NCBI RefSeq assembly: GCF_900115435.1
Contig: NZ_FOWK01000001.1
Span: 372,001-436,000, forward strand
Origin: Prevotella sp. tf2-5
Lineage (GTDB): Bacteria; Bacteroidota; Bacteroidia; Bacteroidales; Bacteroidaceae
Length of the DNA stretch: 64,000 nt
Direction: 5' to 3'
The first letter of the stretch is position 1. Every line of letters starts with the position of its first letter. The notes under the pieces are model-generated. The model was given only the letters and a program-made list of their open reading frames with translations. It did no database searches and was not told the DNA's origin. The position numbers and the translations under genes were made by a program. Shown one piece after another: positions 16,623 to 25,498 of the stretch.

Positions 16623-17108
16623 ATGAGTCAGAAATTTATCAAGCAACAGAACACAAACGCTCGATCCAGCGCATGCGGCAAGTACTTCGCCAAGGCAGTC
16701 TACGACAAGAACTTCATCGGGACCAAGGCACTCGCCGAGTACATCCAGTCGCAGGCAAGTGTGAAGCGAAGCGACATCATCGCAGTGCTCGATGAGCTAG
16801 GAGCTGCCATGAAGCACTTCTTCGAGATGGGTCAGAAGGTGAAACTCGACGGCATCGGCATCTTCAAGGTGGGCTTCTCCAGCATCGGTGCCACCAAGCC
16901 TGAGGATGTGGGAGCGCAGAACATCACGACCCGCCGAGTGCTGTTCGCCCCTGAGACCGTCCGAGTGATCACTGGTCAGGCTCGCCGTGCCAACGGCACC
17001 ATCTACCAGAAGTTTGCCGTAGCGAAGCAGCTGGTCAAGGATGTAGTCTTCGAGGAGACGCACGAGAACAGCGTGGAGTCGGAGAAAGCAGAGGAGGGAG
17101 GTGAGTAA
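16623..17108 (+). CDS. HU-like DNA-binding protein
   Basis: 161 residues. The core resembles the Bacteroidales HU-like domain: ALAEYIQSQASVKRSDIIAV, ALDELGAAMKHFF-like helices, then KVKLDGIGIFKVGFSS and TTRRVLFAPE. A basic arm region follows (RVITGQARRANG), and the tail is acidic (ENSVESEKAEEGGE). This group is longer than classical HU and usually lies in accessory islands beside smalltalk and amidase genes. It probably bends or coats DNA. Its stop overlaps the start of the smalltalk gene (TAATG), which implies translational coupling. It has its own promoter and a long leader. Confidence 0.85.
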   Translation: MSQKFIKQQNTNARSSACGKYFAKAVYDKNFIGTKALAEYIQSQASVKRSDIIAVLDELGAAMKHFFEMGQKVKLDGIGIFKVGFSSIGATKPEDVGAQNITTRRVLFAPETVRVITGQARRANGTIYQKFAVAKQLVKDVVFEETHENSVESEKAEEGGE

Positions 17109-17209
17109 TGAAGAAAGAAACGCTCAAATGGATCGTTCAGATCATCGCTTCCATCGCCACAGCCCTGCTGACGGCATTAGGAACGACCTCCTGCGTCGGA
17201 GCCTGCTGA
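17108..17209 (+). CDS. Smalltalk protein
   Basis: A 33-residue protein, MKKETLKWIVQIIASIATAL then LTALGTTSCVGAC. It has a short basic start, one hydrophobic helix and a Cys near the end, matching the smalltalk family of about 30 residues found after HU-like genes in Bacteroidales. The helix suggests a membrane location, and the TSC context could allow lipid attachment, but this is inference. The ATG shares a base with the HU-like stop. A terminator follows directly. The last 45 bases recur in degenerate form at 17285-17330. Confidence 0.8.
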   Translation: MKKETLKWIVQIIASIATALLTALGTTSCVGAC

Positions 17210-17216
17210 ACAAAGT

Positions 17217-17257
17217 AAAAGCCCTGTTAGGCATCATGCTTGGCAGGGCTTTTTTTA
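17217..17257 (+). terminator. Terminator after smalltalk
   Basis: AAAAGCCCTG pairs with CAGGGCTTTT across a 17-base loop and is followed by T. It closes the HU-like/smalltalk transcript. Confidence 0.9.
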
Positions 17258-17284
17258 CTTACCACTGAGATACTTGTCCAGCAC

Positions 17285-17330
17285 CTGCTCGATGGCATTA
17301 GGAACGACCTCCCACGTCGGAGCTTGCTGA
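17285..17330 (+). pseudogene. Partial duplicate of the smalltalk 3' end
   Basis: Matches 17165-17209 with one inserted base and a few substitutions (shared core GGCATTAGGAACGACCTCC and CGTCGGAGC), ending again in TGA. The insertion shifts the frame and there is no start. It lies beyond the terminator, so it is a remnant of a duplication or recombination. Confidence 0.65.
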
Positions 17331-17396
17331 GACAGGAGGAAGGGTTCATTAATATTTTTTAAGAGAAATATGAATCCTGTTTATCGGGAAAAGGTG

Positions 17397-17404
17397 TACC
17401 TTTG
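17397..17404 (+). promoter_or_regulatory. -7 element before the subtilisin gene
   Basis: TACCTTTG, 43 bases before the ATG. No good TTTG is seen at the usual distance. Confidence 0.5.
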
Positions 17405-17424
17405 TTGTTTAAAACTATTGAATT

Positions 17425-17451
17425 ATATTTAAATCTACGTGATAAGAATGA
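17425..17451 (+). repeat. 27-bp translation leader, copy 1
   Basis: Twenty-seven bases (ATATTTAAATCTACGTGATA and onward, ending at the ATG) are identical to 19380-19406 before the next protease gene. It may act in translation initiation or reflect duplication. Confidence 0.85.
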
Positions 17452-19373
17452 AGAAAAGAAATATCCTAATGATAGCTACCTTGCTGCTACTGACGGCAAC
17501 AGGAGTGAAGGCTGGTGAGAAGAAACGCACGTTGACCCATGAGGCTCGCAAATATACGAATGTAGAGAAGGTGAATACCGCAGAGGAAGCCCAGGCGCAG
17601 CACTTGCCCCAAGCCTATACAGGCAAGGGGGTCGTGCTGGGTGTCATAGATAGCGGTATAGACTACAATCACGCTGCCTTCCGCAACCCCACTGACGGCA
17701 AGTCGCGCATTGTGAAGGTCATAGATTTCTCGCAAAAGAATAAGAGGGTGTTCTCAACCGAACAGGAAATCATGGCGCTGACTGCAGACAAAAACGACTC
17801 ACATGGCACTATGACTTCGTCTATCGCTGGAGGTTCTGACTTGGGAAATGGCCTGCAGGGTATGGCTCCTGAGGCCGACCTCATCTTGTGCGGAATGGGA
17901 GATTACATCGGTGGCGAAAACGTCAACGAGTGCATAAAAGAAATCTTCGACTACGCTACCAGTGTGGGCAAACCTGCAGTAATAAATATCAGCCTCGGAG
18001 ACAATTTAGGACTGCACGATGGCAGTGATGTGACCGCCATAGCCACAGCCATACAGACAGAAAACGGCTCGAAGCCAGGTCGCGCTATCATCTTTGCTAC
18101 AGGCAACTCTGCATCAAACTGGCAGTCAATAACAAGGAAATTCAACAGCACCAGCGAGGAACTGAAAACGGTGCTGGGTTCCAATACCTTTTCTATCGTG
18201 GAAGAACCTACGAAGCCTGTGACCTATGATGCATTTTACAGCGCCTATGCCGACGATTATCAGGACTTCATGATAGAACTGAAGGTGGTGGACACCTCTA
18301 ACGGTACGTTTTGTGACTGGGCAGAACATGTGAGAGATGCCAAGACTGGTGCCGTCATACCTGTAATCGATTTGAAGAAGAAACACAGAGAGATCATCAA
18401 AAACTTAGACGGCAAAGATGCTGTATACTATAATTGGGGACTCAAAAACTATAAGATGGACGACCCGAAATATCGTCTTGCCTTGGTGGTTAAAGCAGGA
18501 AATGCTGGACAGACCGTAAAACTGATGTGTGACGCTGACGAAAATGGAGAGCCTTGCTTCGACGCGCCCAATTGGAACAACTACGATTTTGCCAAAGCTG
18601 GTTACACCAAAGGCAACGGCGACTTTAACTTTGGTACGGACTTTTGCGTTGATGCAGCTATCAGTGTGGGAGCCTATGTAACTCGCACCGACTGGACCAG
18701 CTACGACGGCAAAAGCCAAAGCTATTCAGAGTCGAGGCTGACAGGCAAGAAGCAGGAAATAGGCGAGATAGCCGACTTCTCCAGCTATGGCATTGATGAC
18801 AACGGTCTGGCTCACCCCACAGTGTTGGCACCAGGAAAGGGCATCATTGCGGCAGCTAATAACTACGACTACGACGACTACTTTATCAGTGGACAGCCAG
18901 GAGTGATTAATAAAGATAATAAAGACAAAGACTTCACAACCCTATGCCCTGAGGTTACAAAGTTCGGACGCACCAACTGGTATGCACTTTCTGAAGGTAC
19001 TTCTCTAGCGAGTCCTGTGGTTGCGGGCATCGTGGCTCTGTGGATGCAGGCAAATCCGAACCTCACCGTCAATGAAATAAAACAGATAATGAAAGAAACC
19101 AGCATCAATGATGAGTGGACCACCAACATTGACAAGATTCCTTCTCACAACAAGACGCAGGCGGGCTATGGAAAGATAGACTGTCTAGCTGGTTTGAAGA
19201 AAATACTGAACAATACAGACATCGACGTCGTCACTAACGACAAACACCGTCATGCGACCCCTGCTACTATGTACAGCATTGATGCTCCGGTATATAACAT
19301 GCAGGGACAGCAAGTGGATAAGTCGTATAAGGGTCTCGTCATCTACAAAGGCCACAAGTACGTCAACAAATAG
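17448..19373 (+). CDS. Secreted S8 subtilisin-like serine protease
   Basis: 641 residues from the ATG at 17448 (the GTG nine bases earlier belongs to the conserved leader). A signal peptide (MKKRNILMIATLLLLTATG) leads into the S8 domain. Catalytic Asp is in GVVLGVIDSGIDYNHAAF (about 68), His in NDSHGTMTSSIAGG (about 119) and Ser in EGTSLASPVVAGIVALW (about 530). A long insert separates His and Ser, as in C5a-peptidase-like or lantibiotic-type S8 proteins. The C-terminus VYNMQGQQV...KGLVIYKGHKYVNK is a variant of the secretion module shared with the C10 proteases. It is followed after 29 bases by a C10 protease gene, and the two probably form one transcript for extracellular proteolysis. Confidence 0.92.
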   Translation: MKKRNILMIATLLLLTATGVKAGEKKRTLTHEARKYTNVEKVNTAEEAQAQHLPQAYTGKGVVLGVIDSGIDYNHAAFRNPTDGKSRIVKVIDFSQKNKRVFSTEQEIMALTADKNDSHGTMTSSIAGGSDLGNGLQGMAPEADLILCGMGDYIGGENVNECIKEIFDYATSVGKPAVINISLGDNLGLHDGSDVTAIATAIQTENGSKPGRAIIFATGNSASNWQSITRKFNSTSEELKTVLGSNTFSIVEEPTKPVTYDAFYSAYADDYQDFMIELKVVDTSNGTFCDWAEHVRDAKTGAVIPVIDLKKKHREIIKNLDGKDAVYYNWGLKNYKMDDPKYRLALVVKAGNAGQTVKLMCDADENGEPCFDAPNWNNYDFAKAGYTKGNGDFNFGTDFCVDAAISVGAYVTRTDWTSYDGKSQSYSESRLTGKKQEIGEIADFSSYGIDDNGLAHPTVLAPGKGIIAAANNYDYDDYFISGQPGVINKDNKDKDFTTLCPEVTKFGRTNWYALSEGTSLASPVVAGIVALWMQANPNLTVNEIKQIMKETSINDEWTTNIDKIPSHNKTQAGYGKIDCLAGLKKILNNTDIDVVTNDKHRHATPATMYSIDAPVYNMQGQQVDKSYKGLVIYKGHKYVNK

Positions 19374-19379
19374 GAAACC

Positions 19380-19406
19380 ATATTTAAATCTACGTGATAA
19401 GAATGA
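19380..19406 (+). repeat. 27-bp translation leader, copy 2
   Basis: Identical to 17425-17451 and placed in the same way relative to the ATG of a secreted protease gene. Confidence 0.85.
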
Positions 19407-22207
19407 TGAAAAGGAATTTATTCACACTGGCTGTTGCCGTGTTTATATCGTGTGCCGTCTACGCGACGGGTATTAACCGCCAGCAGGCTGCCCAGCTTGC
19501 CCGCGACTATATGTCAAAGAACTTTAGTGAGAAGAGTGCCGCACGAAGGACAGCAGGGACGATCTCCCTCCATGAAGTGGAGACAGGACAGTCGCTGGTT
19601 TATGCCTTCAACATCGAGGGTGGCGGCTTTGTGGTGGTGGCAGGTGACGACTGTGCGCCAGCCATCCTGGGCTTCAGTGAGAAATCGGTGATTGACCCTC
19701 AGGACATCCCCGACGGTATGAAGTATCTCTTTGAGCAGTATCAGGAGGACATGCAGTTCATGATACAGAACGGTCTGCAAGCCAGTGAGACAGCCACCCT
19801 CGGGGAAGAGGTCAAGCCGCTGATGGCATCGAAGTGGGGACAGGGTGCGCCCTATAACTACATGAGTCCGAAATACAAAAAAAACAAGACCCTTACGTCG
19901 AGTCTGGCAGGATGTGTCGCCGTGGCGATGGCGCAGATCATGTATTACCATAAGTATCCTGCTGAGATCAACGAGATACCGGGGGCTTACTACAATAAGG
20001 GTAAGGGTAAGATGGTACCCCAGCCGTCGTTCTCCAGTAAGACGCTGGAGTGGGACAAGATGCTGCCCACGTATGGTACACGCTATGACGTTGGGGGCAC
20101 CCAGGAGCAGCAGGACGCCGTTGCGAAACTGCTGCGACTGGTGGGACAGTCTGTCTGTATGACATATACGCCTTCCTCCTCCGGCTCAAACGAGAGCGCC
20201 GCCTATTCAAGTTTCGTCAATTTCTTCAACTACGACGCACAATCTATCAAGCACATCCAGCGGAGTGACTATTCATACGATGAGTGGGTCAAGATCATAT
20301 ATAACGAAGTGGCGAAAGAAAGGAGACCTGTGTACTATGGCGGAAAATCCAGCAGCGCCGGCCACGCTTTTGTGGTGGAGGGCTATAAGAACGAGGACTT
20401 CTTCTACATCAACTGGGGATGGTACGGCAACCAGGACAATGCTTTCCGTCTGCAACTGTGTGACGCCAAGAAGAAATATGAGGGCGGCGGCAGCGGCTCA
20501 CAAGGATACGCATGTCGCCAGGAGGCTATCATAGGCATCAAGCCGGCAACCTCTCCGCAGCACGCTGACCCCGTACTGAAGGGATTCTTCAAGTGGACGA
20601 ACAAAGACAGCCACCAGCGGGCGTCTGTCAACGACCCTTTCGACTTGACAAATACCATTCTCCAGAATGCCCAAAGCTATGTACACGTCTCTCAACCTTT
20701 CGGCTATGGTGTCGTCGTCAAGAAAGAGGACGGGACAAAGGTGCAGGAGTTGCTGCCGCTAAGCGACGAGACGAAGAGTTTCTCGTTAGAACCTGGTCGT
20801 AGTATCTATTTTAACACCCAGCCCCTGAAACTGGGTGCGGGACTGGGAGACGGCACTTACTTCCTGGAGTTCCAGTATCGCGTCGGTGAAGGGGGAGAGT
20901 GGCACTCCTTCTATCCTAACATCAACGTGATGTTTAAGATTACCGGCAACACCCTTACCTTCAGCAGCTGCCCCGACTGGTTGGAGGCGAAGATGATAGC
21001 GACAAAAGTGGAGGATACGGAAGAGGATTGTTATGTGATTAATGTGAACCTGAAGAACAACAGCACCGACAAGACGTTCCACCGGTCCCTGATCCTGTCA
21101 CTTGACAACAATGGCAGGACTACGCAGAATCCGAGAATCGCCGCCTTAGTGGAACCCGGGGAGGAAAAGGTTTACAACATACTCTACGAGGCGGATTTCT
21201 ATACTCCCAAATCACTTTACCTGTCAACGATGGAGGAAGGAACACCGCTGTGCAAGGCTGAGATAGATGTCCCCACGACATCAGGATCGCCCTCGGTTGA
21301 AGGCAGCTTCAACCTGACAAGCGACCTCCAGCAACTGCCTGACAAGTCGTATGTGCTGAAGGCTGACGACACCTATGAGGTGGTCTATCAGTTTAAGAAC
21401 GCAGGGACTGCCTATTTCGCCGGTTATCTGGGATTGATTGACACTGTCAGAGACATTGATGACATGGATTTCGAGGATTACCTACGCCATGGTGATCTGG
21501 TAAGACTGCAACCTGATGAGACAGGGGAGCTGAGACTGACGATCAGTAACGAGGACAACCCCCGCCAGATACATAGGATAGATGTCGTCTCTTATAACAA
21601 CGACGGTCAGCTATTCGCGGTGGACAACAGCGAGGAGTTCTCCGTCCGTCCTGTCTATGACCTGCAGTTCAGTAATTTCAGCGTGACACCCTCTAAAGCC
21701 GTTGAGGACGCGTATGCCGATTATATCATCAACGGCAACCAGGCTACGGTGAGCGGTAAGATCAGCAATCCCGAGGATAAGGCTTTCAATGGTCTCGTGA
21801 TGATCAAACGCTACACGATAGACATGAGTGAGGAAGTGGAGCAGGACGAGGACGGCGACTACTACATCGACTGCGACAAGATCTATGCGACGGAGGTGAC
21901 CATCCCTGCCAACGGCAGTGTGGACTACTCACAGGTCTTCGACATGGAGGGACTGGTGACGGATCCGGACTATAGCGTGATGGTGGATTTTGAGATCACA
22001 TTCATCCCTGATTACTTAGGTGAGGAAATACCTTTGTATTTCTCCGACCTCTACCTGGTGAACGACGGCACACCGACGGGTATCAACGTCGTACGACAGG
22101 ACCGTCAGCTGACGAGGGACATCTACGACCTGCAGGGCCGTCGTGTCAGCGGCAAGACGGGCAAGGGTCTGTATATCATCAACGGAAAGAAAGTGATCCT
22201 GAGATAA
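19403..22207 (+). CDS. Secreted C10 (streptopain-like) cysteine protease, second copy
   Basis: 934 residues. Signal peptide, then a prodomain starting INRQQAAQLARDYMSKNF. The catalytic Cys is in LAGCVAVAMAQIMYYHKYP (about 171) and His in AGHAFVVEGY (about 321), followed by YINWGWYG. The long C-terminal part has beta-sandwich-like segments, and the end is IYDLQGRRV...KGLYIINGKKV. It is a paralogue of the protease at 909-3269, sharing order and motifs, but the DNA is not closely similar. It lies just behind the S8 protease gene and shares its 27-base leader. The start could be either of two adjacent ATGs (19403 or 19406). Confidence 0.92.
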   Translation: MMKRNLFTLAVAVFISCAVYATGINRQQAAQLARDYMSKNFSEKSAARRTAGTISLHEVETGQSLVYAFNIEGGGFVVVAGDDCAPAILGFSEKSVIDPQDIPDGMKYLFEQYQEDMQFMIQNGLQASETATLGEEVKPLMASKWGQGAPYNYMSPKYKKNKTLTSSLAGCVAVAMAQIMYYHKYPAEINEIPGAYYNKGKGKMVPQPSFSSKTLEWDKMLPTYGTRYDVGGTQEQQDAVAKLLRLVGQSVCMTYTPSSSGSNESAAYSSFVNFFNYDAQSIKHIQRSDYSYDEWVKIIYNEVAKERRPVYYGGKSSSAGHAFVVEGYKNEDFFYINWGWYGNQDNAFRLQLCDAKKKYEGGGSGSQGYACRQEAIIGIKPATSPQHADPVLKGFFKWTNKDSHQRASVNDPFDLTNTILQNAQSYVHVSQPFGYGVVVKKEDGTKVQELLPLSDETKSFSLEPGRSIYFNTQPLKLGAGLGDGTYFLEFQYRVGEGGEWHSFYPNINVMFKITGNTLTFSSCPDWLEAKMIATKVEDTEEDCYVINVNLKNNSTDKTFHRSLILSLDNNGRTTQNPRIAALVEPGEEKVYNILYEADFYTPKSLYLSTMEEGTPLCKAEIDVPTTSGSPSVEGSFNLTSDLQQLPDKSYVLKADDTYEVVYQFKNAGTAYFAGYLGLIDTVRDIDDMDFEDYLRHGDLVRLQPDETGELRLTISNEDNPRQIHRIDVVSYNNDGQLFAVDNSEEFSVRPVYDLQFSNFSVTPSKAVEDAYADYIINGNQATVSGKISNPEDKAFNGLVMIKRYTIDMSEEVEQDEDGDYYIDCDKIYATEVTIPANGSVDYSQVFDMEGLVTDPDYSVMVDFEITFIPDYLGEEIPLYFSDLYLVNDGTPTGINVVRQDRQLTRDIYDLQGRRVSGKTGKGLYIINGKKVILR

Positions 22208-22209
22208 GC

Positions 22210-24168
22210 TTAGTAGTACCTGATCGCCAGCATGGTCAGGTCGTCACTCTGCTCTGCCGTCCCCACAAATTGGCGGACGGCATTTTCCATGTGTCTGACG
22301 AGGTCGGCGGGCTTGGTGATATGCTCGGCGACGGCTGAGGTGGCAACATCATGGATGCGCTTGTCACCGAACTGGGAGAGGGCGGCATTCTCTGCCTCGT
22401 TCAACCCATCGGTAAACAGGAAGACGGTGGTGCCGTGGGAAAGGGTGATCTCCTCCGCAACGAACGTAAAGCCCGGCATGACACCGACCACCAGATTGGG
22501 GTCGCAGGTCATTTCCACCACCTTATCACTGATGAGCAAAGGAGGGTTATGACCTCCGTTGCAGTAGAGCAGGCGTCCCGTCTTCAGGTCGAGGACACCG
22601 ACGAACAAAGTGACAAACATACCCGTATCGTTGCTGTCGACAAGTGCCTCGTTGATGGAGCTCACAATGGCAGCAGGCTCGGAGATATGCGCAGAGATAT
22701 TGCGGAACAGTGACCTGGTGACCGCCATGACCAGTGAGGCAGGGATTCCCTTGCCTGACACGTCGCCAATGCAGAAGAACAGATGCTCGTCACGGATGTA
22801 GAAGTCGAAGAGGTCGCCACCGACGGCTCTGGCTGGTGCCAGCATGCCATAGATATCGACATCGGAGCGCTGCGGGTATGGCGGGAAGGTCTTTGGCAGC
22901 ATCGACATCTGTATGTTATGGGCGATGTTCAGCTCACTCTCCATCGTGGCTTTCTGGGCTGTGGTGGTCTGTAGCTGCTCAATATACTGTGTCAGGGAGA
23001 GCTGCATCTCCTCGAAGGAGTCGCGCAGCAGGTGTATCTCATCGTGACTCTCCAGCTCTGGCAGCTCTGTCTTGAAGTTTCCCTTTGCCACCTCGTCGGC
23101 AGTGGTTGCCAACTGATTCAGCGGTCTGACAGCCTTTTTAATGGATTTGCGACCGAAGAAATAGACGACCAGCAGACCTATCAGGATAAATGTGATGGCG
23201 ATACCGGCAACGATAAACCCGGCGGTATGGATAAAGAACTTAGGTATGACGATGGAGATGTACCAGTCGGTGTGTTTCACACTCTGGGTATTGATAAAAA
23301 CATTCTCGCCATCCAGGACGATCTGGTCTTGCTTGCTATCGTTGATTGTCAGATGCCCGAGAGCGTTGTCCGCTTCATTTGTCATATAAGACTTAATGTT
23401 CTCTATTACCAAACGCCTCGTGTCAGGATGTATCAACACCGTGCCCGCACTGTCAGTCATGTAGTAATAGATCTGATATTCCGGATTCCATATCTCGTCC
23501 TGATGTTGGATAAAGGTGTAAGGTTGTATCTTCTCATTCAACCAGGAGAGTGACAGGTCAACACCTAATACCGCTACCGTACGATGCTGACGGTCATGGA
23601 TGGGCAGGAGGTAGGACACCAATGGCGACTGCGCACTGTCGTTGTCAAGGAAAGGCTTTGCCCAATAGCCTTCCTTGCTGGAAACGGCTTCCTTGAACCA
23701 CTCCGCTTTCACGTAATCATTTCCCTGATCACAAGCGTCCTGCGACTCCATGATGACACTGTCACGCCGTGAGGCATAGGGTGCGAACAAACGCCCTTTC
23801 TGTGGGAAATAACTTTCAATGAAGTAAATGCCACAACTGCGCATATACGGATTCAGTTTAAGCGTCTGATTCATGATGTCATACATCTTATCAGGCTTGT
23901 CCAGATCCTCTTCAATGAAAGGTCTTATATTGTTAGCTGCCATATAGAGGTCGGATGCGATACGCCGTACCTCTTCTTTCTCACCTTTCAGCACACGGTC
24001 ACCGATCCCCAGGGCACCTATCGTCACAACACCGTATGTCAACCAGAACAGCAGGAACACAGGTAAAATCATGATAATGAGCATCCTCAGCATGATACGC
24101 CATATGAGTTGTTTGGCAAAAGACTTTGGATAACCTGTTATCGGTTTTTTCTTGAGGAAAGGTAACAT
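22210..24168 (-). CDS. Membrane SpoIIE/RsbU-type serine phosphatase with sensor domain
   Basis: 652 residues from the ATG at 24168 (MLPFLKKKPITGYPK); a longer frame would start upstream of the promoter. A first membrane helix (MLRMLIIMILPVFLLFWLTY) is followed by an extracytoplasmic sensor region of about 260 residues (dCache-like). A second helix (FIVAGIAITFILIGLLVVYF), a HAMP-like region (AVRPLNQLATTADEVAKGNF) and the PP2C/SpoIIE domain follow, with GDLFDFYIRDEHLFFCIGDV, GKGIPASLVMAV and LFTDGLNEAEN. Such enzymes dephosphorylate anti-sigma-factor antagonists or related regulators. No partner kinase or STAS gene is adjacent. Its promoter interlocks with that of ung. Confidence 0.9.
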   Translation of the reverse strand: MLPFLKKKPITGYPKSFAKQLIWRIMLRMLIIMILPVFLLFWLTYGVVTIGALGIGDRVLKGEKEEVRRIASDLYMAANNIRPFIEEDLDKPDKMYDIMNQTLKLNPYMRSCGIYFIESYFPQKGRLFAPYASRRDSVIMESQDACDQGNDYVKAEWFKEAVSSKEGYWAKPFLDNDSAQSPLVSYLLPIHDRQHRTVAVLGVDLSLSWLNEKIQPYTFIQHQDEIWNPEYQIYYYMTDSAGTVLIHPDTRRLVIENIKSYMTNEADNALGHLTINDSKQDQIVLDGENVFINTQSVKHTDWYISIVIPKFFIHTAGFIVAGIAITFILIGLLVVYFFGRKSIKKAVRPLNQLATTADEVAKGNFKTELPELESHDEIHLLRDSFEEMQLSLTQYIEQLQTTTAQKATMESELNIAHNIQMSMLPKTFPPYPQRSDVDIYGMLAPARAVGGDLFDFYIRDEHLFFCIGDVSGKGIPASLVMAVTRSLFRNISAHISEPAAIVSSINEALVDSNDTGMFVTLFVGVLDLKTGRLLYCNGGHNPPLLISDKVVEMTCDPNLVVGVMPGFTFVAEEITLSHGTTVFLFTDGLNEAENAALSQFGDKRIHDVATSAVAEHITKPADLVRHMENAVRQFVGTAEQSDDLTMLAIRYY

Positions 24169-24183
24169 AATCTCTATAATTTG

Positions 24184-24215
24184 TTTGCAAAGATACATTT
24201 TTTGTCTTACCTTTG
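24184..24215 (+). promoter_or_regulatory. Promoter of ung
   Basis: TTTG (24184-24187), 20 bases, TACCTTTG (24208-24215). It places transcription after 24213, so the upstream ATG of the long frame cannot be used and 24240 is the start. Confidence 0.8.
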
Positions 24216-24218
24216 CAA
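24188..24218 (-). promoter_or_regulatory. Promoter of the SpoIIE-type phosphatase gene
   Basis: Minus strand TTG (24216-24218), 20 bases, TATCTTTG (24188-24195). It lies wholly inside the space of the opposite promoter: each -7 element touches the other's -33 element. Confidence 0.7.
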
Positions 24219-24239
24219 GCAAAACCAGAAAAAAGTGTT

Positions 24240-24905
24240 ATGAGTGTACAGATAGAGGAGAGCTGGAAAGCGTATCTCAGCCAGGAGTTTGAGAAACCTT
24301 ACTTCCAACAACTCACCGATGCCGTCAGACAGGAATATAGTGCCGGCACCTGCTATCCGCCAGGAAAACTGATCTTCAACGCCTTTAACCTCTGTCCGTT
24401 CGACAAGGTGAAGGTGGTGATCATCGGCCAGGACCCGTATCATGAGCCAGGACAGGCTCACGGACTGAGCTTCTCCGTACAGGACGGGGTTCAGTTTCCT
24501 CCCTCCCTGCAGAATATCTTCAAGGAGATACAAGCTGACCTGGGAATCCCCGTCCCCACATCAGGAAACCTGACTCGCTGGGCAGAACAAGGGGTGCTGC
24601 TGCTCAATGCCACCCTGACGGTCCGTGCCCATCAGGCAAACAGCCATTCCATGTTAGGATGGCAGAAATTCACGGATGCCGCCATACAGGCATTAGCCGC
24701 CCATCGTCACCATCTGGTATATCTGTTATGGGGAGGCTATGCCCGCTCGAAGGCGTATATGATTGACAAGTCGCAGAACCTCGTCCTGGAGTCTGTACAC
24801 CCCTCTCCTCTCAGTGCTAACCGTGGAGGCTGGTTCGGGCAACACCAGTTCTCTCGTTGTAATGCCTATCTGGAACAAAACGGCACCACACCCATCCAAT
24901 GGTAG
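24240..24905 (+). CDS. ung: Uracil-DNA glycosylase
   Basis: 221 residues, family 1. Excises uracil from DNA in base excision repair. The water-activating motif GQDPYHEPGQAHGLSFSV, the middle segment GVLLLNATLTVRAHQANSH and the closing motif HPSPLSANRGGWFG are all present. The start at 24240 (MSVQIEESWKAYL) is set by the promoter. The end overlaps the DUF3109 gene by seven bases, so the two are translated together. Confidence 0.96.
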   Translation: MSVQIEESWKAYLSQEFEKPYFQQLTDAVRQEYSAGTCYPPGKLIFNAFNLCPFDKVKVVIIGQDPYHEPGQAHGLSFSVQDGVQFPPSLQNIFKEIQADLGIPVPTSGNLTRWAEQGVLLLNATLTVRAHQANSHSMLGWQKFTDAAIQALAAHRHHLVYLLWGGYARSKAYMIDKSQNLVLESVHPSPLSANRGGWFGQHQFSRCNAYLEQNGTTPIQW

Positions 24906-25498
24906 ATAAGATTCCCCCCATAATAGAAATAGGAGGCATCCTGGTATCCTCCGACCTTTTCACAGAGTATTTCTGCTGTGACTATGAGAAATGCAAAGGC
25001 ATCTGCTGCGTAGAGGGTGATGCCGGTGCTCCTGTCACCATGGAGGAGATCGCCGATATCGAGGAGGTGCTGGATACCGTCTGGGGCGACCTCTCCGCAT
25101 CGGCTCAGAGTGTGATAGACAAGCAGGGCGTCGCCTATACCGACAAAGACGGGGACTTAGTGACGAGTATCGTCAGAGGCAAAGACTGTGTGTTTACCTG
25201 TTATGACGGAGACAACTGCCTGTGTGCCTTAGAGAAAGCCTACCGCAACGACAAGACGCAGTTTTGCAAACCTATCAGCTGTGCCCTCTACCCTATCCGT
25301 GAGAAGAAATTCTCCGGCGGGCTCATCGGACTCAACTATAACCGCTGGGCGGTATGCAAGGATGCCGTAGAGAAAGGGAAGGCATTACACCTTCCCGTCT
25401 ATCAGTTCTTGAAAGAGCCCCTGATCCGTCGCTTCGGACAAGAGTGGTACGACGAGCTCTGTGAGGTCGCTACCCTTTTCGATACTCCGAAGGACTGA
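24899..25498 (+). CDS. DUF3109 family cysteine-rich protein
   Basis: 199 residues with a conserved cysteine pattern: FCCDYEKCKGICC, then DCVFTCYDGDNCLCALE and FCKPISCALYPIR. This is the DUF3109 family of Bacteroidetes, related to YkgJ-type Fe/Zn cysteine clusters (CxxCC-like). It is likely a metal-binding cytoplasmic protein of unknown role. It is coupled to ung by a seven-base overlap. Its 3' end overlaps the convergent AraC-type gene by 29 bases. Confidence 0.88.
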   Translation: MVDKIPPIIEIGGILVSSDLFTEYFCCDYEKCKGICCVEGDAGAPVTMEEIADIEEVLDTVWGDLSASAQSVIDKQGVAYTDKDGDLVTSIVRGKDCVFTCYDGDNCLCALEKAYRNDKTQFCKPISCALYPIREKKFSGGLIGLNYNRWAVCKDAVEKGKALHLPVYQFLKEPLIRRFGQEWYDELCEVATLFDTPKD

